This document shows, one piece after another, positions 10,662 through 22,481 of a stretch of DNA of 64,000 nucleotides. How positions within the stretch are numbered: position 1 is the stretch's first letter; each line of letters begins with the position of its first letter. The stretch lies in assembly GCA_023374045.1 (NCBI GenBank), contig CM041777.1, forward strand, positions 108,713,588 through 108,777,587, in the 5' to 3' direction. The translations under genes and the position numbers were made by a program. Below the pieces are notes generated by a model. It saw only the letters and a list, made by a program, of their open reading frames with translations. It did no database searches and was not told the origin of the DNA. This DNA comes from Limonium bicolor. Its lineage: Eukaryota; Streptophyta; Magnoliopsida; Caryophyllales; Plumbaginaceae.

Positions 10662-13600
10662 CTACTTACGTCTGTTGATGAGTCGCCTTTTCAAGTAAGC
10701 AAAAGTATCGAGCCAATCCCAGTAGGGATCAACCCAAGTCTTGTCCTCATGCACTGCATTCTCCCATCGTTCCTCAAAAGTCCGCAGCTCCGATGACGCT
10801 TGCCTCCTTATCTGCATCCAACCCATTCGCACAAGGAGAGATCAGAAGAAGAAGACACAGGAAAGATACCAAACAAATGAAAGGTTAGACTTGCAGTCAA
10901 AAACAACACATGGCATTTCGTTTTACCAAATCTAGAATGTGAATCAAACCTGGAGAAAGGTCCTTTAAATCAAACTATGCGGCATATACAAACATAAAAA
11001 ACAAAAACAAAATCAAGATTCTTGACACAAGGTTTATTAAGCAGGCGGCCGCATCTCTGCAGGTTCTTTGGCTCTCTTAAAACACTTTCAACTTGGTAAT
11101 CATTGTTTTCACCAACTTCGTAAGCCTTGCCCAAACACAGGCAAATATAAGAATCACTCTTCGGTCTTTTACCAGCAAGGCTACACTTATCGCTCAACTG
11201 GAAAGAACCAAAAATAAGAAACATGAGGAGTTGGCTGCACTTACTGCGATTCGGCTGTCAAATTTTCTCGTAGGTTTCTGCAAGCAATCAGGTCACAAAA
11301 AGATACCAGAGTCAGAAATGCCAACTACACAACTCAAAACATGTGTGCGAACTAGATCTTGGCCTTAATCATAGCTTGAAGATGGTCTTCACACATCAGA
11401 ACAATAAATAGCCAATCTATGATGCTAACAGGCTTATTTTGTTATTGCATATATACACAAGTGATGGTATACATTGTCAAACTACTTATACATTTGTCAT
11501 GATATTGCACGTTAATGGACCATCCATAAACACTGATTTAGGGTAAAATCCTTTTTCAAGGGGTTGGTGGGTGGAGGGAAACTAGGAAGTAGGTTAGACC
11601 ACCTTCTCTTGCACCGTCTCTGCCTCTTCATCATCTGACTGCTGCAGGCAAAGCAAGATGATGAGTTAATAGCTGACCAGGAACTCAATAAAACGACCAT
11701 AATAGATATGACAGTACAAACTGATGGTCATTCAATAAATCCTTAGATATAAGCTGTGGGACATTTTCAGGTTCACAGCAATCTTAGTACTGAGAAATCA
11801 ACGATTTGTCTCTATATAACCAGGATCTTTTGCTTTTAGTCATGCATACAAAATGTGAGCATTACAGAAATAAAGGAGACAAAGAGAAGTTTTCATGGAT
11901 GTAAGCAAGTATGAATCACTAATGTTCATTGCTTTTGTAATAGCAACACAGGATGAGAAAAAAAAAATTAATGCATGTGTCTAAACAATTCCAAAGGATA
12001 AAAAGATCTAAAGCAAACCTTCTTCTTGGATGCGCCACCCAAAGTCTTTATACCTTTATGAAAAATATACTCGCTATCAACTATTCCTACCTTCCTCGTT
12101 CTGTCACCCTGCCAAAAATGTTTTATAAAAATATCAGCAAACTACAACAACCAAAATGGAGCAAGCAAGTAAACAGATGTGGGATAGAAAGCGTTAAAAA
12201 CAAATATGCAAGCAATTGAAAAGTGAGGAGGATCAGAACACAGAATCTAAAGCAGAAACTAGTAAAGCGACTATCCAGTTTTGAAATAGCTTATGAAATT
12301 TAGAGGATGAAAATTCTTGGGGAAAACAACGTAGAAGTGACTATTATTAAGATATGATTTTGAGAGAGAAATTTCAAGCGCTAAATTTCAGAGGCTGGTT
12401 CCAATCTGGGATCTAACAATTCTCACCTGTGCACAATAACCAAGCTTTAGATCAAGTCCCCAACCATGAACAAGATCATTCTGCAACAAAGGTAGAAAAT
12501 ATTATTAATACACATCAAGAAACTTAGATAACAGATTATATGAAATCTTCAAATGAAACTACTGTATGGCATGAAAATGCAATTTCAATAAAGTCAAAGA
12601 CACTATTCAGAACTGCTTTGGTAGATGTTTTTGAGTGCAGAAAATAGATAATCCGCATATCCAATTAAGATTGTCCTTGAACAGACACGGAAGCAAGAAG
12701 GTTGAAAACAAATGTAAGCCCCATTGGTGGAACATAATAGAGAGCTGAAGTTGGTTAAATGTTAAGATGAGCTGTTAACTGGATCTGTTACATTTTTTCT
12801 TTTGATAGATAATACCTAATTAGCCGAAAGTACATTACAAAGAAGATACAGAGAAATCCTCCACACAACATCCACCAGAACTGAAAACAAACCACCAACA
12901 CTCCGCGCTCCTCAAAGATCACACACCACCTCCTCAGAAAGACGCCAGAAAGGAGAATCTATAATCAGCAACTGCAGTGTCTAAAACCCAAACTGATGAT
13001 CACTGCTCAAATCTAATGGAACTAAGCAAAACCAGGGGACCAACCTGATGAAAACAGTGGGACCAAGACCGTTACCATCTGACCTATGTGCGCAGAAATA
13101 AAAGGGGGGGACCACTGTGGGTGAGTGAGGCACGATATGAAGAGCAGCATGAGTATTGTCAAGTGTGTTAGTTGTCGTTTTCCTTATTGAGTGGTGTGCA
13201 GCGTCTGTATGTGTGGGCAATAGGCCATGTTTGTTAGCTATTTAAGGAAAGGAGAGTGCTAGGAGAAAGGAGGGGAATTGTTGTCTTATTGGCCACTTTT
13301 GAGGATTGGCAGGCTGAGCCTGATTTCCCTAATTGGCAGGACAACGTCCTGATTTATCCTCTCTGTTCTGTTTCCTTGTTTTTCCCCTTTCATCAATGGA
13401 AACTTTCGACATTTGTATGTGATCATTAAGCTGTCTTTAAGGAGTACAAGAAGTGGTTTCATCAATACCCCCCTAATTAAATTGCTTAAAAGCAGAATAA
13501 ACTCAAGCCCGGTAAGAAAACACCACAGTACTGCCACATATCGGAGCACAAAGCAAGCACCTCCAAGTCGAAGGACCCAAAATAAAAGCCCCAAATGCAC

Positions 13601-16600
13601 TAACAGGACGCAGAAAATGCTCAGAAAGGACAACATAGCACAAGCGATTCTCTCCAATGGCCACCATCAACATCAATCCCTAACAGAAGCTCACCAATCA
13701 TCTCCCAACTGAGACTCAAAATACATTATTTATGCGCTAACTGACAGTGGTCTCCTTTCCACCCAAATTCTTTCTCCTATCATCCTAACTTCTTTGAAAT
13801 CCCTAGCACCACAACAGGCTTCAGATTTGGCGTTAATTGTACAGGTTTCAGTGAGCTGTCACAAAGACTGCTTAGATGAATAATAATGTTTCTGTTTGCT
13901 CGTAAGAGACATTCCTAGGTGTTACACAACCTATTTATAAGCTAACCAAATGGGTAGTGTACAAGACAAAGGGGGAAAAGGATTAGAATGTGCCATGTGA
14001 AGGGCAGGTGACTAGGAGTAGTCTTCCCCAATTAAGGTTCTGAGCTGGAAAAGCAACCTTCTAAAGATCCCTCTAGAGATTGGCATGAACCTATCAATGG
14101 TATAAGAGAATAAGGGGAGTAGTCATTCAGCAGGCCAGCTAGTAATTTTGTTTTGTCGAATATGTTTAAAGGCAGTAAAAAGTGAAATAGTGAATGAAGC
14201 CCTGATAATGCCTATCCTCTTATCAAAGCTTACTTGTTCTTTTGTAGCTCTTATCTATAAAAGAAGGATTAGCATCTCAACCTCAAACCAACATTTCATT
14301 CAAACGCATGGAACCAAGTCAAAAGTCTAATTGAGCAAATGAGCATGTTTAGCACAAAATGTTCAAGGCCACGAATAAATTTGGCCCCATAATTGGTATA
14401 TAGATGGTTAGCAGTGAAATCCTTTTAGAATAATGAATTTTCATTAAGGCTACAAACCAGCAAAAGAATTTGAATTTTCAAAGATGAGTTACCTGTATAA
14501 GATGCCAGACACAATGCCATGCAGCCCTTGAAAACACTGGTGCCATGCCTTCCACCCATCTGCAGATGAAATTACCACAAAGGCGCTGAGACTTCCGGGA
14601 ACTTAGAAAAATCAACCCAACTGATCCCAAAATATCATCACAACCACTAAGATGCAACTTCCCACGAACACAGTACAATGGACACTTCAACATGTCATTT
14701 CTAAAAACAAAATCCCAATCAAAAGCATCTGAGTTCACCTATGGGGCCATAATGGTAGGAAAGCAAGAGAGGCTACCAAACATAGCCTTTCCAAAGCAAT
14801 TAGTTAAATAAATATACAACTCAAACTGAGTGCCATAATTTAAGGTTTCACGCCGAAGAACACAAAAGGTTCAAATTCAGAGAATAAGAGAACGAAAGAA
14901 CATAAGAAACATTGATGGAGGCACCAAGTAAGCTATAGAAGTATCAAAGATGTTGTCGGTAACAAACCCTGTGCAAGGTGGACCTCGGCTTGACCTTGTG
15001 CATTTTAAACTGCCTCTATAATCAACACCCGTCTGCATAAATCATTAACACAGATTACAATGTTTCTATAAAATTATAAGTAAGATGTGGAATCTGCAAA
15101 ATCACTCACCTATGAGACCTGACAAATTTGTTTCGGATAGTAATTCTATGATGTATATCAAGAGAGTCATGATCCAAGGCTGGTTGAGATATTTCTAGCC
15201 CTTCTGTTCTCACAATATCCAAGTACCTGTTGCAGGTTAATAAGAATGCTGAAATATGTTCAACCACTAATCATCTCTACCTTCACAAAAAAGTGAAGCA
15301 GATTCCATAACCCTACACACTAGAACCAACTACATCAAGAGTGAAAAGGATAATGACTTCCAATGTCATTTAAAAATAATTATTAGTCCCAAAAAAATTC
15401 AAGATGAAGTTAAAACTTATCACATCCTACAAAAATGATTTTTATTTACGAAATACAGGTCAAGGATAAGAAGGTGATAAAGGCACTTTGAGCTTTTGAG
15501 CTGTTCATCATACCTCTGGGGATCAAACTGATCCACTCCAAGATCTTCATCCCAAAGGAATATGTAATCGTAGATGGAGACAACATCTGGATGCAAAAAG
15601 CGTTTCGCAAACCACCTAAAAGGAAAGGTATTAATTTAAGACAACATTTTGTACGACTTCAATCAAACTGGCTAGAATATTCAAGGAGATGCAATAATAT
15701 AAGCATGAGAGTACTCAGCCCTAAGCTGAAATGATCAAACCAAAGGCAACCTCTGCTGGATATCATCAATAGGCTTGGCATGAATATGAATGAGTACTAA
15801 ATCAGCTGGAAATACAAACCTACCATTTCGTTTGGTTTTGAGCCACTATATGTATGGCGTTTGTATTCCAATCCAAATCAGACCATGCATCTGTATTGCC
15901 GTCATAGTGAAAAAGCACTATGGTAAAGTTTGCTGAAAGAAACTGGACGCAAGCAGATGAAATGATTTATGGGTCTCTTCAAAAACACGGATCCAGGACA
16001 AGCTAAATAAGCAAAACTGTATGGTACCTTCCGAACTACTATGTCAACATTCTCCTTCATGCGAGCTCCAACAGCCATTGCAAGTAAGTGATGATGACTT
16101 GGGCCATCAGCCTGATAAAAAAACATGTTTGATTATGATATTATTATCACACAACATTGGTGTAAACAAGACAAACCTAGAAAAGAAGTAATAGAAGATA
16201 GCAAGGCAGGCTTCAAATGGACTTAGAGATATCTGATATAAAACCTTGGAAATCAATTTTTCTGATGACCACAAGGGCTTCAACTCGAAATCAGATCTCC
16301 CTTGAACGATGCCATAGGGTAGACTACCCAACCTACCTGAACCAGATCCCTATGTCAAACAACAAAGTCAACTCAGAAATCTGAGAGGAGAGATTTAGAT
16401 GACAGACTAATGGCCAAAAACACACTCAAGAAAGGATTCTGTAATAGCAAAATCACCTCTGTTCCACCAAAGGGAAACAGTCTGCTCTCCACCTGAAGGA
16501 AAACCAAAAGGAAAATAATAGTTTCAGTCCCCAATAGAAAGATAAGAGAGAAGATATGAACAGTAAAGGAACCCACCCTCAATGAACACACATTACTTAT

Positions 16601-17018
16601 CAGCTAGTGCTATCAATTACAAGAAGGTTAAATTTGCTGGGTGCTGCTTTAATCAGCAGAAGTGACAGAGAAAGGAAAACAGCAGTGACCAAAAGTCCAC
16701 TTAGGCAAGTCAACTTGAGATAACAAGGGAAACCATGTAAAATGTGCAGCAATACCTCGGTTTTCTGGTACTGATAATTTGTAATTCTGTACACAATGAA
16801 CAACGTAACTATGCACATAATTCCTATGAATGAGAATTGTTTCGTCTTAAATCCATGACCTCCTTGTGCTCCCTGTACCATCAAGGACGAAAGAGTCACA
16901 ATCATTTGCAAGGGAGAATATACAGCTGAACGAAGTAAAGAAAGAAGGAAACAGAACAGACCCCCTCAAGGAAGCTTCTCTTCCTAGATAGCCATCTCCA
17001 TGGCTTAGCTGTCTTCAT
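10662..17018 (-). CDS. DUF707-family type II membrane protein (15 coding exons)
   Basis: Coding exons (minus strand): 17018-16962, 16872-16756, 16492-16457, 16349-16245, 16111-16028, 15942-15824, 15615-15514, 15226-15110, 15015-14968, 14559-14493, 12480-12427, 12108-12019, 11641-11603, 11277-11245, 10811-10662. All joins use GT-AG with matching phases; the total is 1218 nt, 405 residues plus TAG. Residues about 28-48 (FIGIMCIVTLFIVYRI) form one membrane anchor after a basic N-terminus (MKTAKPWRWLSRKR). The DUF707 domain follows: LLAMAVGARMKENV, NFTIVLFHYDG, WWFAKRFLHPD, YDYIFLWDEDLG, PPCTGWVEGMAPVFSRAAW, NDLVHGWGLD, LGYCAQGDRTRKVGIVDSEY and FEERWENAVHEDKTWVDPY. DUF707 proteins have glycosyltransferase-like motifs (DxD-like WDEDLG) and are probably endomembrane proteins; the biochemical function is not established. 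Two upstream ATGs precede the start. Weakest point: the acceptor of exon 15015-14968. Confidence 0.9.
12780..13740. other. repeat-like insertion inside a large DUF707 intron
   Basis: Lies in the 2.0-kb intron 12481-14492, the longest between coding exons. The segment 13160-13410 looks like a copia-type LTR (tgttagttgtcg... with a ctatttaagg TATA-like box at about 13238 and CT-rich downstream text), but I find no clean TSD, PBS or second LTR. Open frames here have no domain. Confidence 0.3.
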
Positions 17019-17023
17019 AGACT

Positions 17024-17047
17024 TTAATAGTATCTTTGGACCTTCAT
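17024..17047 (-). promoter_or_regulatory. upstream ORF 2 in DUF707 leader
   Basis: ATG at 17047-17045 in the second exon opens a seven-codon frame (MKVQRYY) ending in TAA six bases before the main ATG. This spacing suits reinitiation or leaky scanning. Confidence 0.45.
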
Positions 17048-18248
17048 ACCAAACTGCAATCAAATTCAAGGTGTTTCGATAAGGGGTCTAGAGTGGGACA
17101 ATGAAGGTAGATGTTAAGCCGTTCTCTTTGCAGAAGGTACATGAACCAACAAGATATAATTTTGGGAAACTTCTACTTGCAAACTGCAAAAAAAAAAAAA
17201 AAAAACTTCTTCGACCAGTAACTGTTATCACAATTAAAATCGCCTAGTTTGTTTCTCTTCCCTCCATACACTCTGAGCAGTGAGAATTGACTAGTAAATG
17301 GCCTTGCCAACTTCCATAAACAACATCCATTCATCTGAGACTTCAAATCAACACTAACGTAAGAATACGACTGAAACAAATAATCGTAGCATAAAAACAG
17401 GGGAAGGCTCCTTAAAGATGCCCAAGAAGAATAGCTTGGAGGGGGAGGGACATGTAAACCCTCATTAACATCCTCTCTGAGAAATAAGAGTTGGTCGCGA
17501 CGGAAGATATCATCTTGCAATGCAATGCAAGGATGACCATGTAAACAGCAGCAGTAGCACAATTATAGAAAAAGCCAAAACCCTTATATTTGGAAAGAGT
17601 TTCGTTTTGTACCGAATTCCGTCATATCTTCAACTCCACGAGTAATTCAGAACGGAAATTGATAGACTGCAGTGACTGAAAAACTCTGCTAAACCACAAA
17701 AATATAGTAGCGAGGTAGAGCCATATCTCTACCTACCGAATTACCTAGGATACCAAATTCCACCGCTGTTGTATCTAAATACACACAGAAACACATGCAA
17801 ACTCTGTTTTTTCTGCGTGCGCGTGGGGAGGGGGTGGAGGGGCGAGAATCTTGTGACTCTTAAATTATTCCAACAAAATCTCAGAATTCTAAAAAATAAC
17901 AAACGTGAAGGAAGCAGAAGAAGACACGAGCAAAATTTGCATGCGTATAGTCAGCATCTATCCAGCTTAGATTTAAGCAACGACTAGAAGCAACGAACAA
18001 TTGTTTTGACGAGAATGGAAAGGCAAAGCTTGCGGGGGAATAATCACTACACTAATGATCATCAAAATTTTGTTAACTAACAAAGATAAAAACGGAAAGA
18101 ATGAGCTTCCTTATATTTTATTCCACAATTAGGCTAAATTTCCTCTCCCGTCTAGGATTTCACGAAATCACCAAGACAACGCGGAGAATTCGAAAAAAAA
18201 CAGGGAACAAGCATGACAAACATAAAAAGCGAAAAAAAAAACACATAC

Positions 18249-18600
18249 CTTGAAAACAGGTCTGTAGAAAAACAAACCCCGCGGGGAAGATAAAGTTACG
18301 GAGCTCAAGGAAGCCTCCGCCGGGCGCCGAGCCTTTCCTACGACCGTCGGCCACTCAAAAGGTGTAAAGACGGATGAATGTATAGGAGGAAGAGTGCAGA
18401 AAAAGCATTAATTTTTTTAAGAAAAAAAGCGAGAGTTCTGAATCTCTGATCGCCTCAGGGAAAAAAGTTGAAAAGAGCGAGCGCAGTGCGGAGAGGAGAA
18501 AGACAGATGTGCGTGCCGGAAGCGCCACGGCTTGCGGTCGAGAAAAGGAGAAAGAGCGGCACGAGGAGAGAGAGGGGATTCTTGGCAATGGCGAAGCTCA
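18249..18600 (-). other. 5' UTR exon of the DUF707 gene
   Basis: A pyrimidine-rich leader on the minus strand ends in ttttcaag|gtatgtg (donor at 18248). It would splice to an acceptor at 17053 (ttgcag|ttt), 35 nt before the main ATG at 17018. The 5' end near 18600 is a guess from base composition; a weak TATA-like ttttaaaata lies just upstream. The 1.2-kb first intron (17054-18248) has no other exon that I can support. Confidence 0.6.
18355..18408 (-). promoter_or_regulatory. upstream ORF 1 in DUF707 leader
   Basis: ATG at 18408-18406 opens a 17-codon frame (begins MLFLHSSS) that ends with TGA at 18357-18355 inside the 5' UTR exon. A uORF of this kind can lower translation of the main frame; no experimental support is available here. 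Confidence 0.5.
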
Positions 18601-18609
18601 GAAAGCGCC

Positions 18610-19191
18610 TGGAAGGGGAAGGTGTTTGGTGCTAAACTGCTAGTATTTTAAAATAATCATCGCCGACGACAAGTGCTTTGTGTCATTTTGTTCAGTACAT
18701 TGAGGATTGTGATGCTTAGAGAATTTAACTTCCTATTTACGGGATAAACAATTATAAGTTTCTCGAGTAATTAAAAAAGAAGTATATCTACGCTAAACAA
18801 TAATTGCGCACAAGGAAGATAAAAAATAAATAATTGTTGTGTCTAAAATTCTACTACTACTACCTAATGCAGCTTCCACCCCGCATCTGGTGCCGCCCCC
18901 ACTTAATTTTTCTGATTGAGCACACTGTTCAGTGTTGAAGGAAGTGCATTCGGGTCCATGCCTCAAACATCTATCTCCTGACCATAGGGGGAACCAAAAA
19001 GAAAATATGTAATGATACACGAAATGAAAAAGATGATGTGATAGTGTTAATGTTTTACTTGTGTCTCGGAGATTTTTAATTAATTTAATTTGTAAAAAAT
19101 CTGCAACTTACAATTTAAAAGTATAGGGTAATAGTGCTTTTCATAATTAGTCAGGGTACAATGAAAAAAAAAATTATGATGGACATAGAAA
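18610..19191. other. intergenic region upstream of the DUF707 gene
   Basis: Presumed promoter side of the minus-strand gene. AT-rich, with no recognisable gene or repeat. Confidence 0.4.
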
Positions 19192-19200
19192 AAGAATTTA

Positions 19201-20273
19201 GGGAAATTTCATGATATATCCCCGAGGTTTGAGCGAATTTTACGAAATACCCCTGAGGTTTCATTTTCATTGCGAGATACCCCTGAGGTTTCATTTTTTT
19301 TACGATATACCCCTGAGGTTTCATTTTCATTACGATATACCCCTGAAGTTTCAATTTTATTACGAGATGCCCCTCAGTTCAGATTCGGATATATTATATT
19401 TGTCATATTCTCATTTTACCCTCGCACCATATGGTCCGTAACATGGATTTATGGTCAAATTTTTTAAAAATTTAAAATATGAACAAAATGCACAGAAAAA
19501 TTAAAGATCAATTAAAATTTTAATTCAATTTTAAAAAACATAAATAAAAGTATAAAAATAAATTTAAAAAAAATAGAATTATAAAAAGTTTAAAATAAAC
19601 CGGGTTCTCAATTTTATTTTTTAGTCATTTCTATTTATTTTTTTTTTTGTTTATTGTTTATTTAATTATATTCATTTTTCAATATTGATTTCAAATTTTA
19701 TATGAACTTTAATTTATATGAGTATTTTATTTAAGTTTTAAATTCAAACAAAACTTTGACCATATATCCATGAGGTTATTGTGGGGCATATGATTTTAAG
19801 CCACGGCTATAATAGTTTTTGAATTATGTAATAAGTTTTTTAAATAGATTATTTTTTTGTTGGTTAATCATTTCTATTTATTTTAAACCTTGTATGATTC
19901 TAATTTTTTTAATTTGTTTTTATACTTTTATTTATGTTTTTTAAATTTGAAAAAAAAATTAATTGATCTTTAATTTTTATGTCCATTTTTTTCATATTTT
20001 AAATTTTTAAAAAATTTGACCATAAACCCGTGTTACGGGGTATATGGTGCGACGGTGAAATGAGGATATGACAAATATAATATATCCGAATCTGAACCGA
20101 GGGGCATCTCGTAATAAAATTGAAACCCCAAGGGTATATCGTAATGAAAATGAAACCTCAGGGGTATATCGTAAAAAAAATGAAACCTCAGGGGTATCTC
20201 GTAATGAAAATGAAACCTCAGGGGTATTTCGTAAAATTCGCTCAAACCTCAGGGGTATATCATGAAATTTCCC
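19201..20273. mobile_element. Mutator-type non-autonomous element, about 400-bp TIRs with tandem subrepeats
   Basis: The ends are gggaaatttcatgatatatc and its inverse; the flanks aagaattta at 19192-19200 and 20274-20282 are an exact 9-bp TSD. Left (19201 to about 19600) and right (about 19870 to 20273) arms are inverted copies of each other. The outer 170 bp of each arm contains five to six copies of an about 30-bp unit (gatacccctgaggtttcatt and variants). The spacer is AT-rich. Open frames across the arms (repeating EIPLRFHFHY or MKPQGYIV) are translations of the subrepeat, not genes. Confidence 0.93.
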
Positions 20274-20282
20274 AAGAATTTA

Positions 20283-21384
20283 TTTTGATTATTTCAGTCT
20301 TTATGTGAAAATGAAATCACTGGTCAATATCAATAACCATAACCTGTCAAAGAATATTAAGCAAAAGGAATCATAGTCTCCATCTTTTAATAAAAATAAG
20401 GAATAATGTTTTTATAAAATATAAACAAAGTCATTCTTGTTCCATTTCCTTATAACCCAAACAAACCTCCCTTGGTTTAACCTCGGTTTGTAGCTTACTT
20501 AGTACTAGTAATAAATTTATCAGTACTACTATTTTATTATATATTTGTTAGTACATGTTTATCTAACGTCATGCAATTGAACAATATGTCTTATATTAAC
20601 TTATCATAACTATTTATTCATTTCATCCTACTTATTATCATTCATGATACTTATTATCCTCGACATAGTTTTTGTAGCTATTTAGACTATAATTTTGTTA
20701 CTATATTAATGCTAACTGTCTTTTAAAATTAATATTTTATTTGAAAATTATATCCTTATTTAAAAATTGCTTTAAAATATAATTCAATTTTTTTAAATAT
20801 ATTACTAAAACAGAGCAAATTTTATCATTACACATTTATATTTGTCTATAAGTTTTTAATGGTCAAAAAGTGATATATTCATGTTGAGAGATTATCACTA
20901 GTCCTGTAGCAATAGAATGAGGTAAGTTACCACACAATATGCCTTGTCTTAGGTGAGAGAGATTCGATCGAATAAATTTTCTTCGAGGATTAATTATTCT
21001 ATCAATTACTAATGTTCTATTAGTTAGGTATAAACAAGCTAGTAAACAAAATTTGAAAATATTAGTAAATATTCAAATCTAGCTAACTTAAGAATTTTAA
21101 TGTGATTTTATGTAGTTTAAAATGCAGAAAAAAAATTATGTAAAAGTTGATAAGCTTGTCCAATAATATGTAAGTTTTTGTAACTTCAAATTATCCATTG
21201 GAGTTTTGAAAAATTATTTACAATAAATTAATTTACTATTACGCATAAACTTATGTTCTTGTATTATTTTGTTTCTTAGGTATGTACTATAATTACTTAA
21301 TTAAAAAAATTGATTTGTTCAAAGCCTATGCATTATCATCGTACTTATTGATCTAGAACACTATAATGACTACTGAGGCCATTG
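20283..21384. other. AT-rich intergenic region
   Basis: No gene, repeat boundary or RNA gene recognised. Confidence 0.4.
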
Positions 21385-22481
21385 ATATAATTTTTCAATG
21401 TGGGACTCACACTTGATCTCCAATATCCCCCTCAAGTAGGGCTGGCAATTTCAACACGACCCGTTTGACCAACACGAACCCGACACGAAATTTACGGGTT
21501 TGGGTTTTATAATTTGACACGATTAAATAAACGGGTCGTGTCCGGGTTGACCCGTTTAATAATTGGGTCGGGTTCGGGTTTAACTAATGTAACCCGCCAA
21601 CCCGTTTAACCTTTAAGTTGAAAAAAAATATATATATATATATATCCAAACCCATTACCGATTAAAATTACATCACCTACTCTCCTTTTCTATCCAACCA
21701 CACAGCCAAACACCCAAATCGGCACATGATGACATCCCAATTCCCATAGAATTTTAATTTTTTTACTCAACCCATTGAATTTTAAATTATATTGTTGTAA
21801 TAGTGTTCTTTAATCTGTATGGCAAGGAAAACTAATACGTCAAAATTCAAATCATATTTGGACTTTGAATTGAGAGAATAGCCGCATGTAAATATCAGAT
21901 TAGTCGTGTTCTACTAGGTTAATCGGGTTGACACGAAAAACTAATCGTGTTAAACAGGTCGGGTCGGGGGGTTAAAGTATATTCGTGTTCGGGTTGATGT
22001 ACATGACCCGATTAATTAAATGGGTCGTGTTCGTGTCGACCCGTTTATTAATCGTGTCGTGTTCGGGTTAAGCTCAACCCGACCCGCCAACCCGTTTTGC
22101 CAGCCCTACCCTCAAGTGTGAATCTTTCACCTCCGAGGCCTCCCACATTGCACCCTGTTTGGACCCCACTTGGTACTGGCCCGGTCTCATCTCTTGTTGG
22201 TTTATTGACACAATCCGTTGTTTACTCGGGTATCCATTAGACAGTGGTGCATTACCCAAGGTTGAACCTGGGCTCTAATATCATGTTAGAAATATTGTGG
22301 GGGAAGAATAGGCCCAACGGAGGGAATTATATAAAATACCCAAATAGACTAGTAAGGCCCAATACCCCATGAGGTTCCATCATAAAACCAATTGGCATTA
22401 GGTGGAGTAGCCCATAGGCTATATGAACTACTTACTAGCTATATAATTTTTCAATGTGGGACTCACACTTGATCTCCAACA
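21385..22481 (-). mobile_element. TRIM-type short LTR retrotransposon, 3' LTR truncated
   Basis: On the minus strand: a complete 198-bp LTR (22481-22284; TGTTGGAGATC ... TTTCTAACA), immediately followed by a primer-binding-site-like tgatattagagc (22283-22272, one form of the initiator Met-tRNA complement). Next come about 150 bp of internal DNA without coding potential, a polypurine-like tract ending in cttgaggggg, and the first 41 bp of a second LTR (21425-21385). The plus-strand phrase tttttcaatgtgggactcac thus occurs twice. A hAT element sits in the polypurine region. Small size, tRNA-Met PBS and absence of genes define a TRIM. Confidence 0.8.
21437..22108. mobile_element. hAT-type non-autonomous element nested in the TRIM
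   Basis: Perfect 12-bp TIR tagggctggcaa at both ends; exact 8-bp TSD ccctcaag at 21429-21436 and 22109-22116. Inner ends are dense in CGGGTCGTGT / GACCCG words on both strands, with AT-rich sequence in the centre. It encodes nothing and splits the TRIM polypurine tract, so it is younger than the TRIM. Confidence 0.93.

Noticed and set aside
13160..13410. Copia solo LTR in the DUF707 intron
   Set aside because: TATA-like box and composition fit, but no matching TSD, PBS or partner LTR could be found; kept only as a low-confidence repeat-like region.
19230..19370. Regularly spaced repeats resembling a CRISPR array
   Set aside because: The units are contiguous tandem copies with an inverted set 0.8 kb away and an exact 9-bp TSD; this is a plant transposon.
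19211..20308. Open frames with a regular ten-residue repeat (EIPLRFHFHY / MKPQGYIV)
   Set aside because: They are translations of the tandem units in the TIRs of a Mutator-type element; both arms and both strands give such frames.
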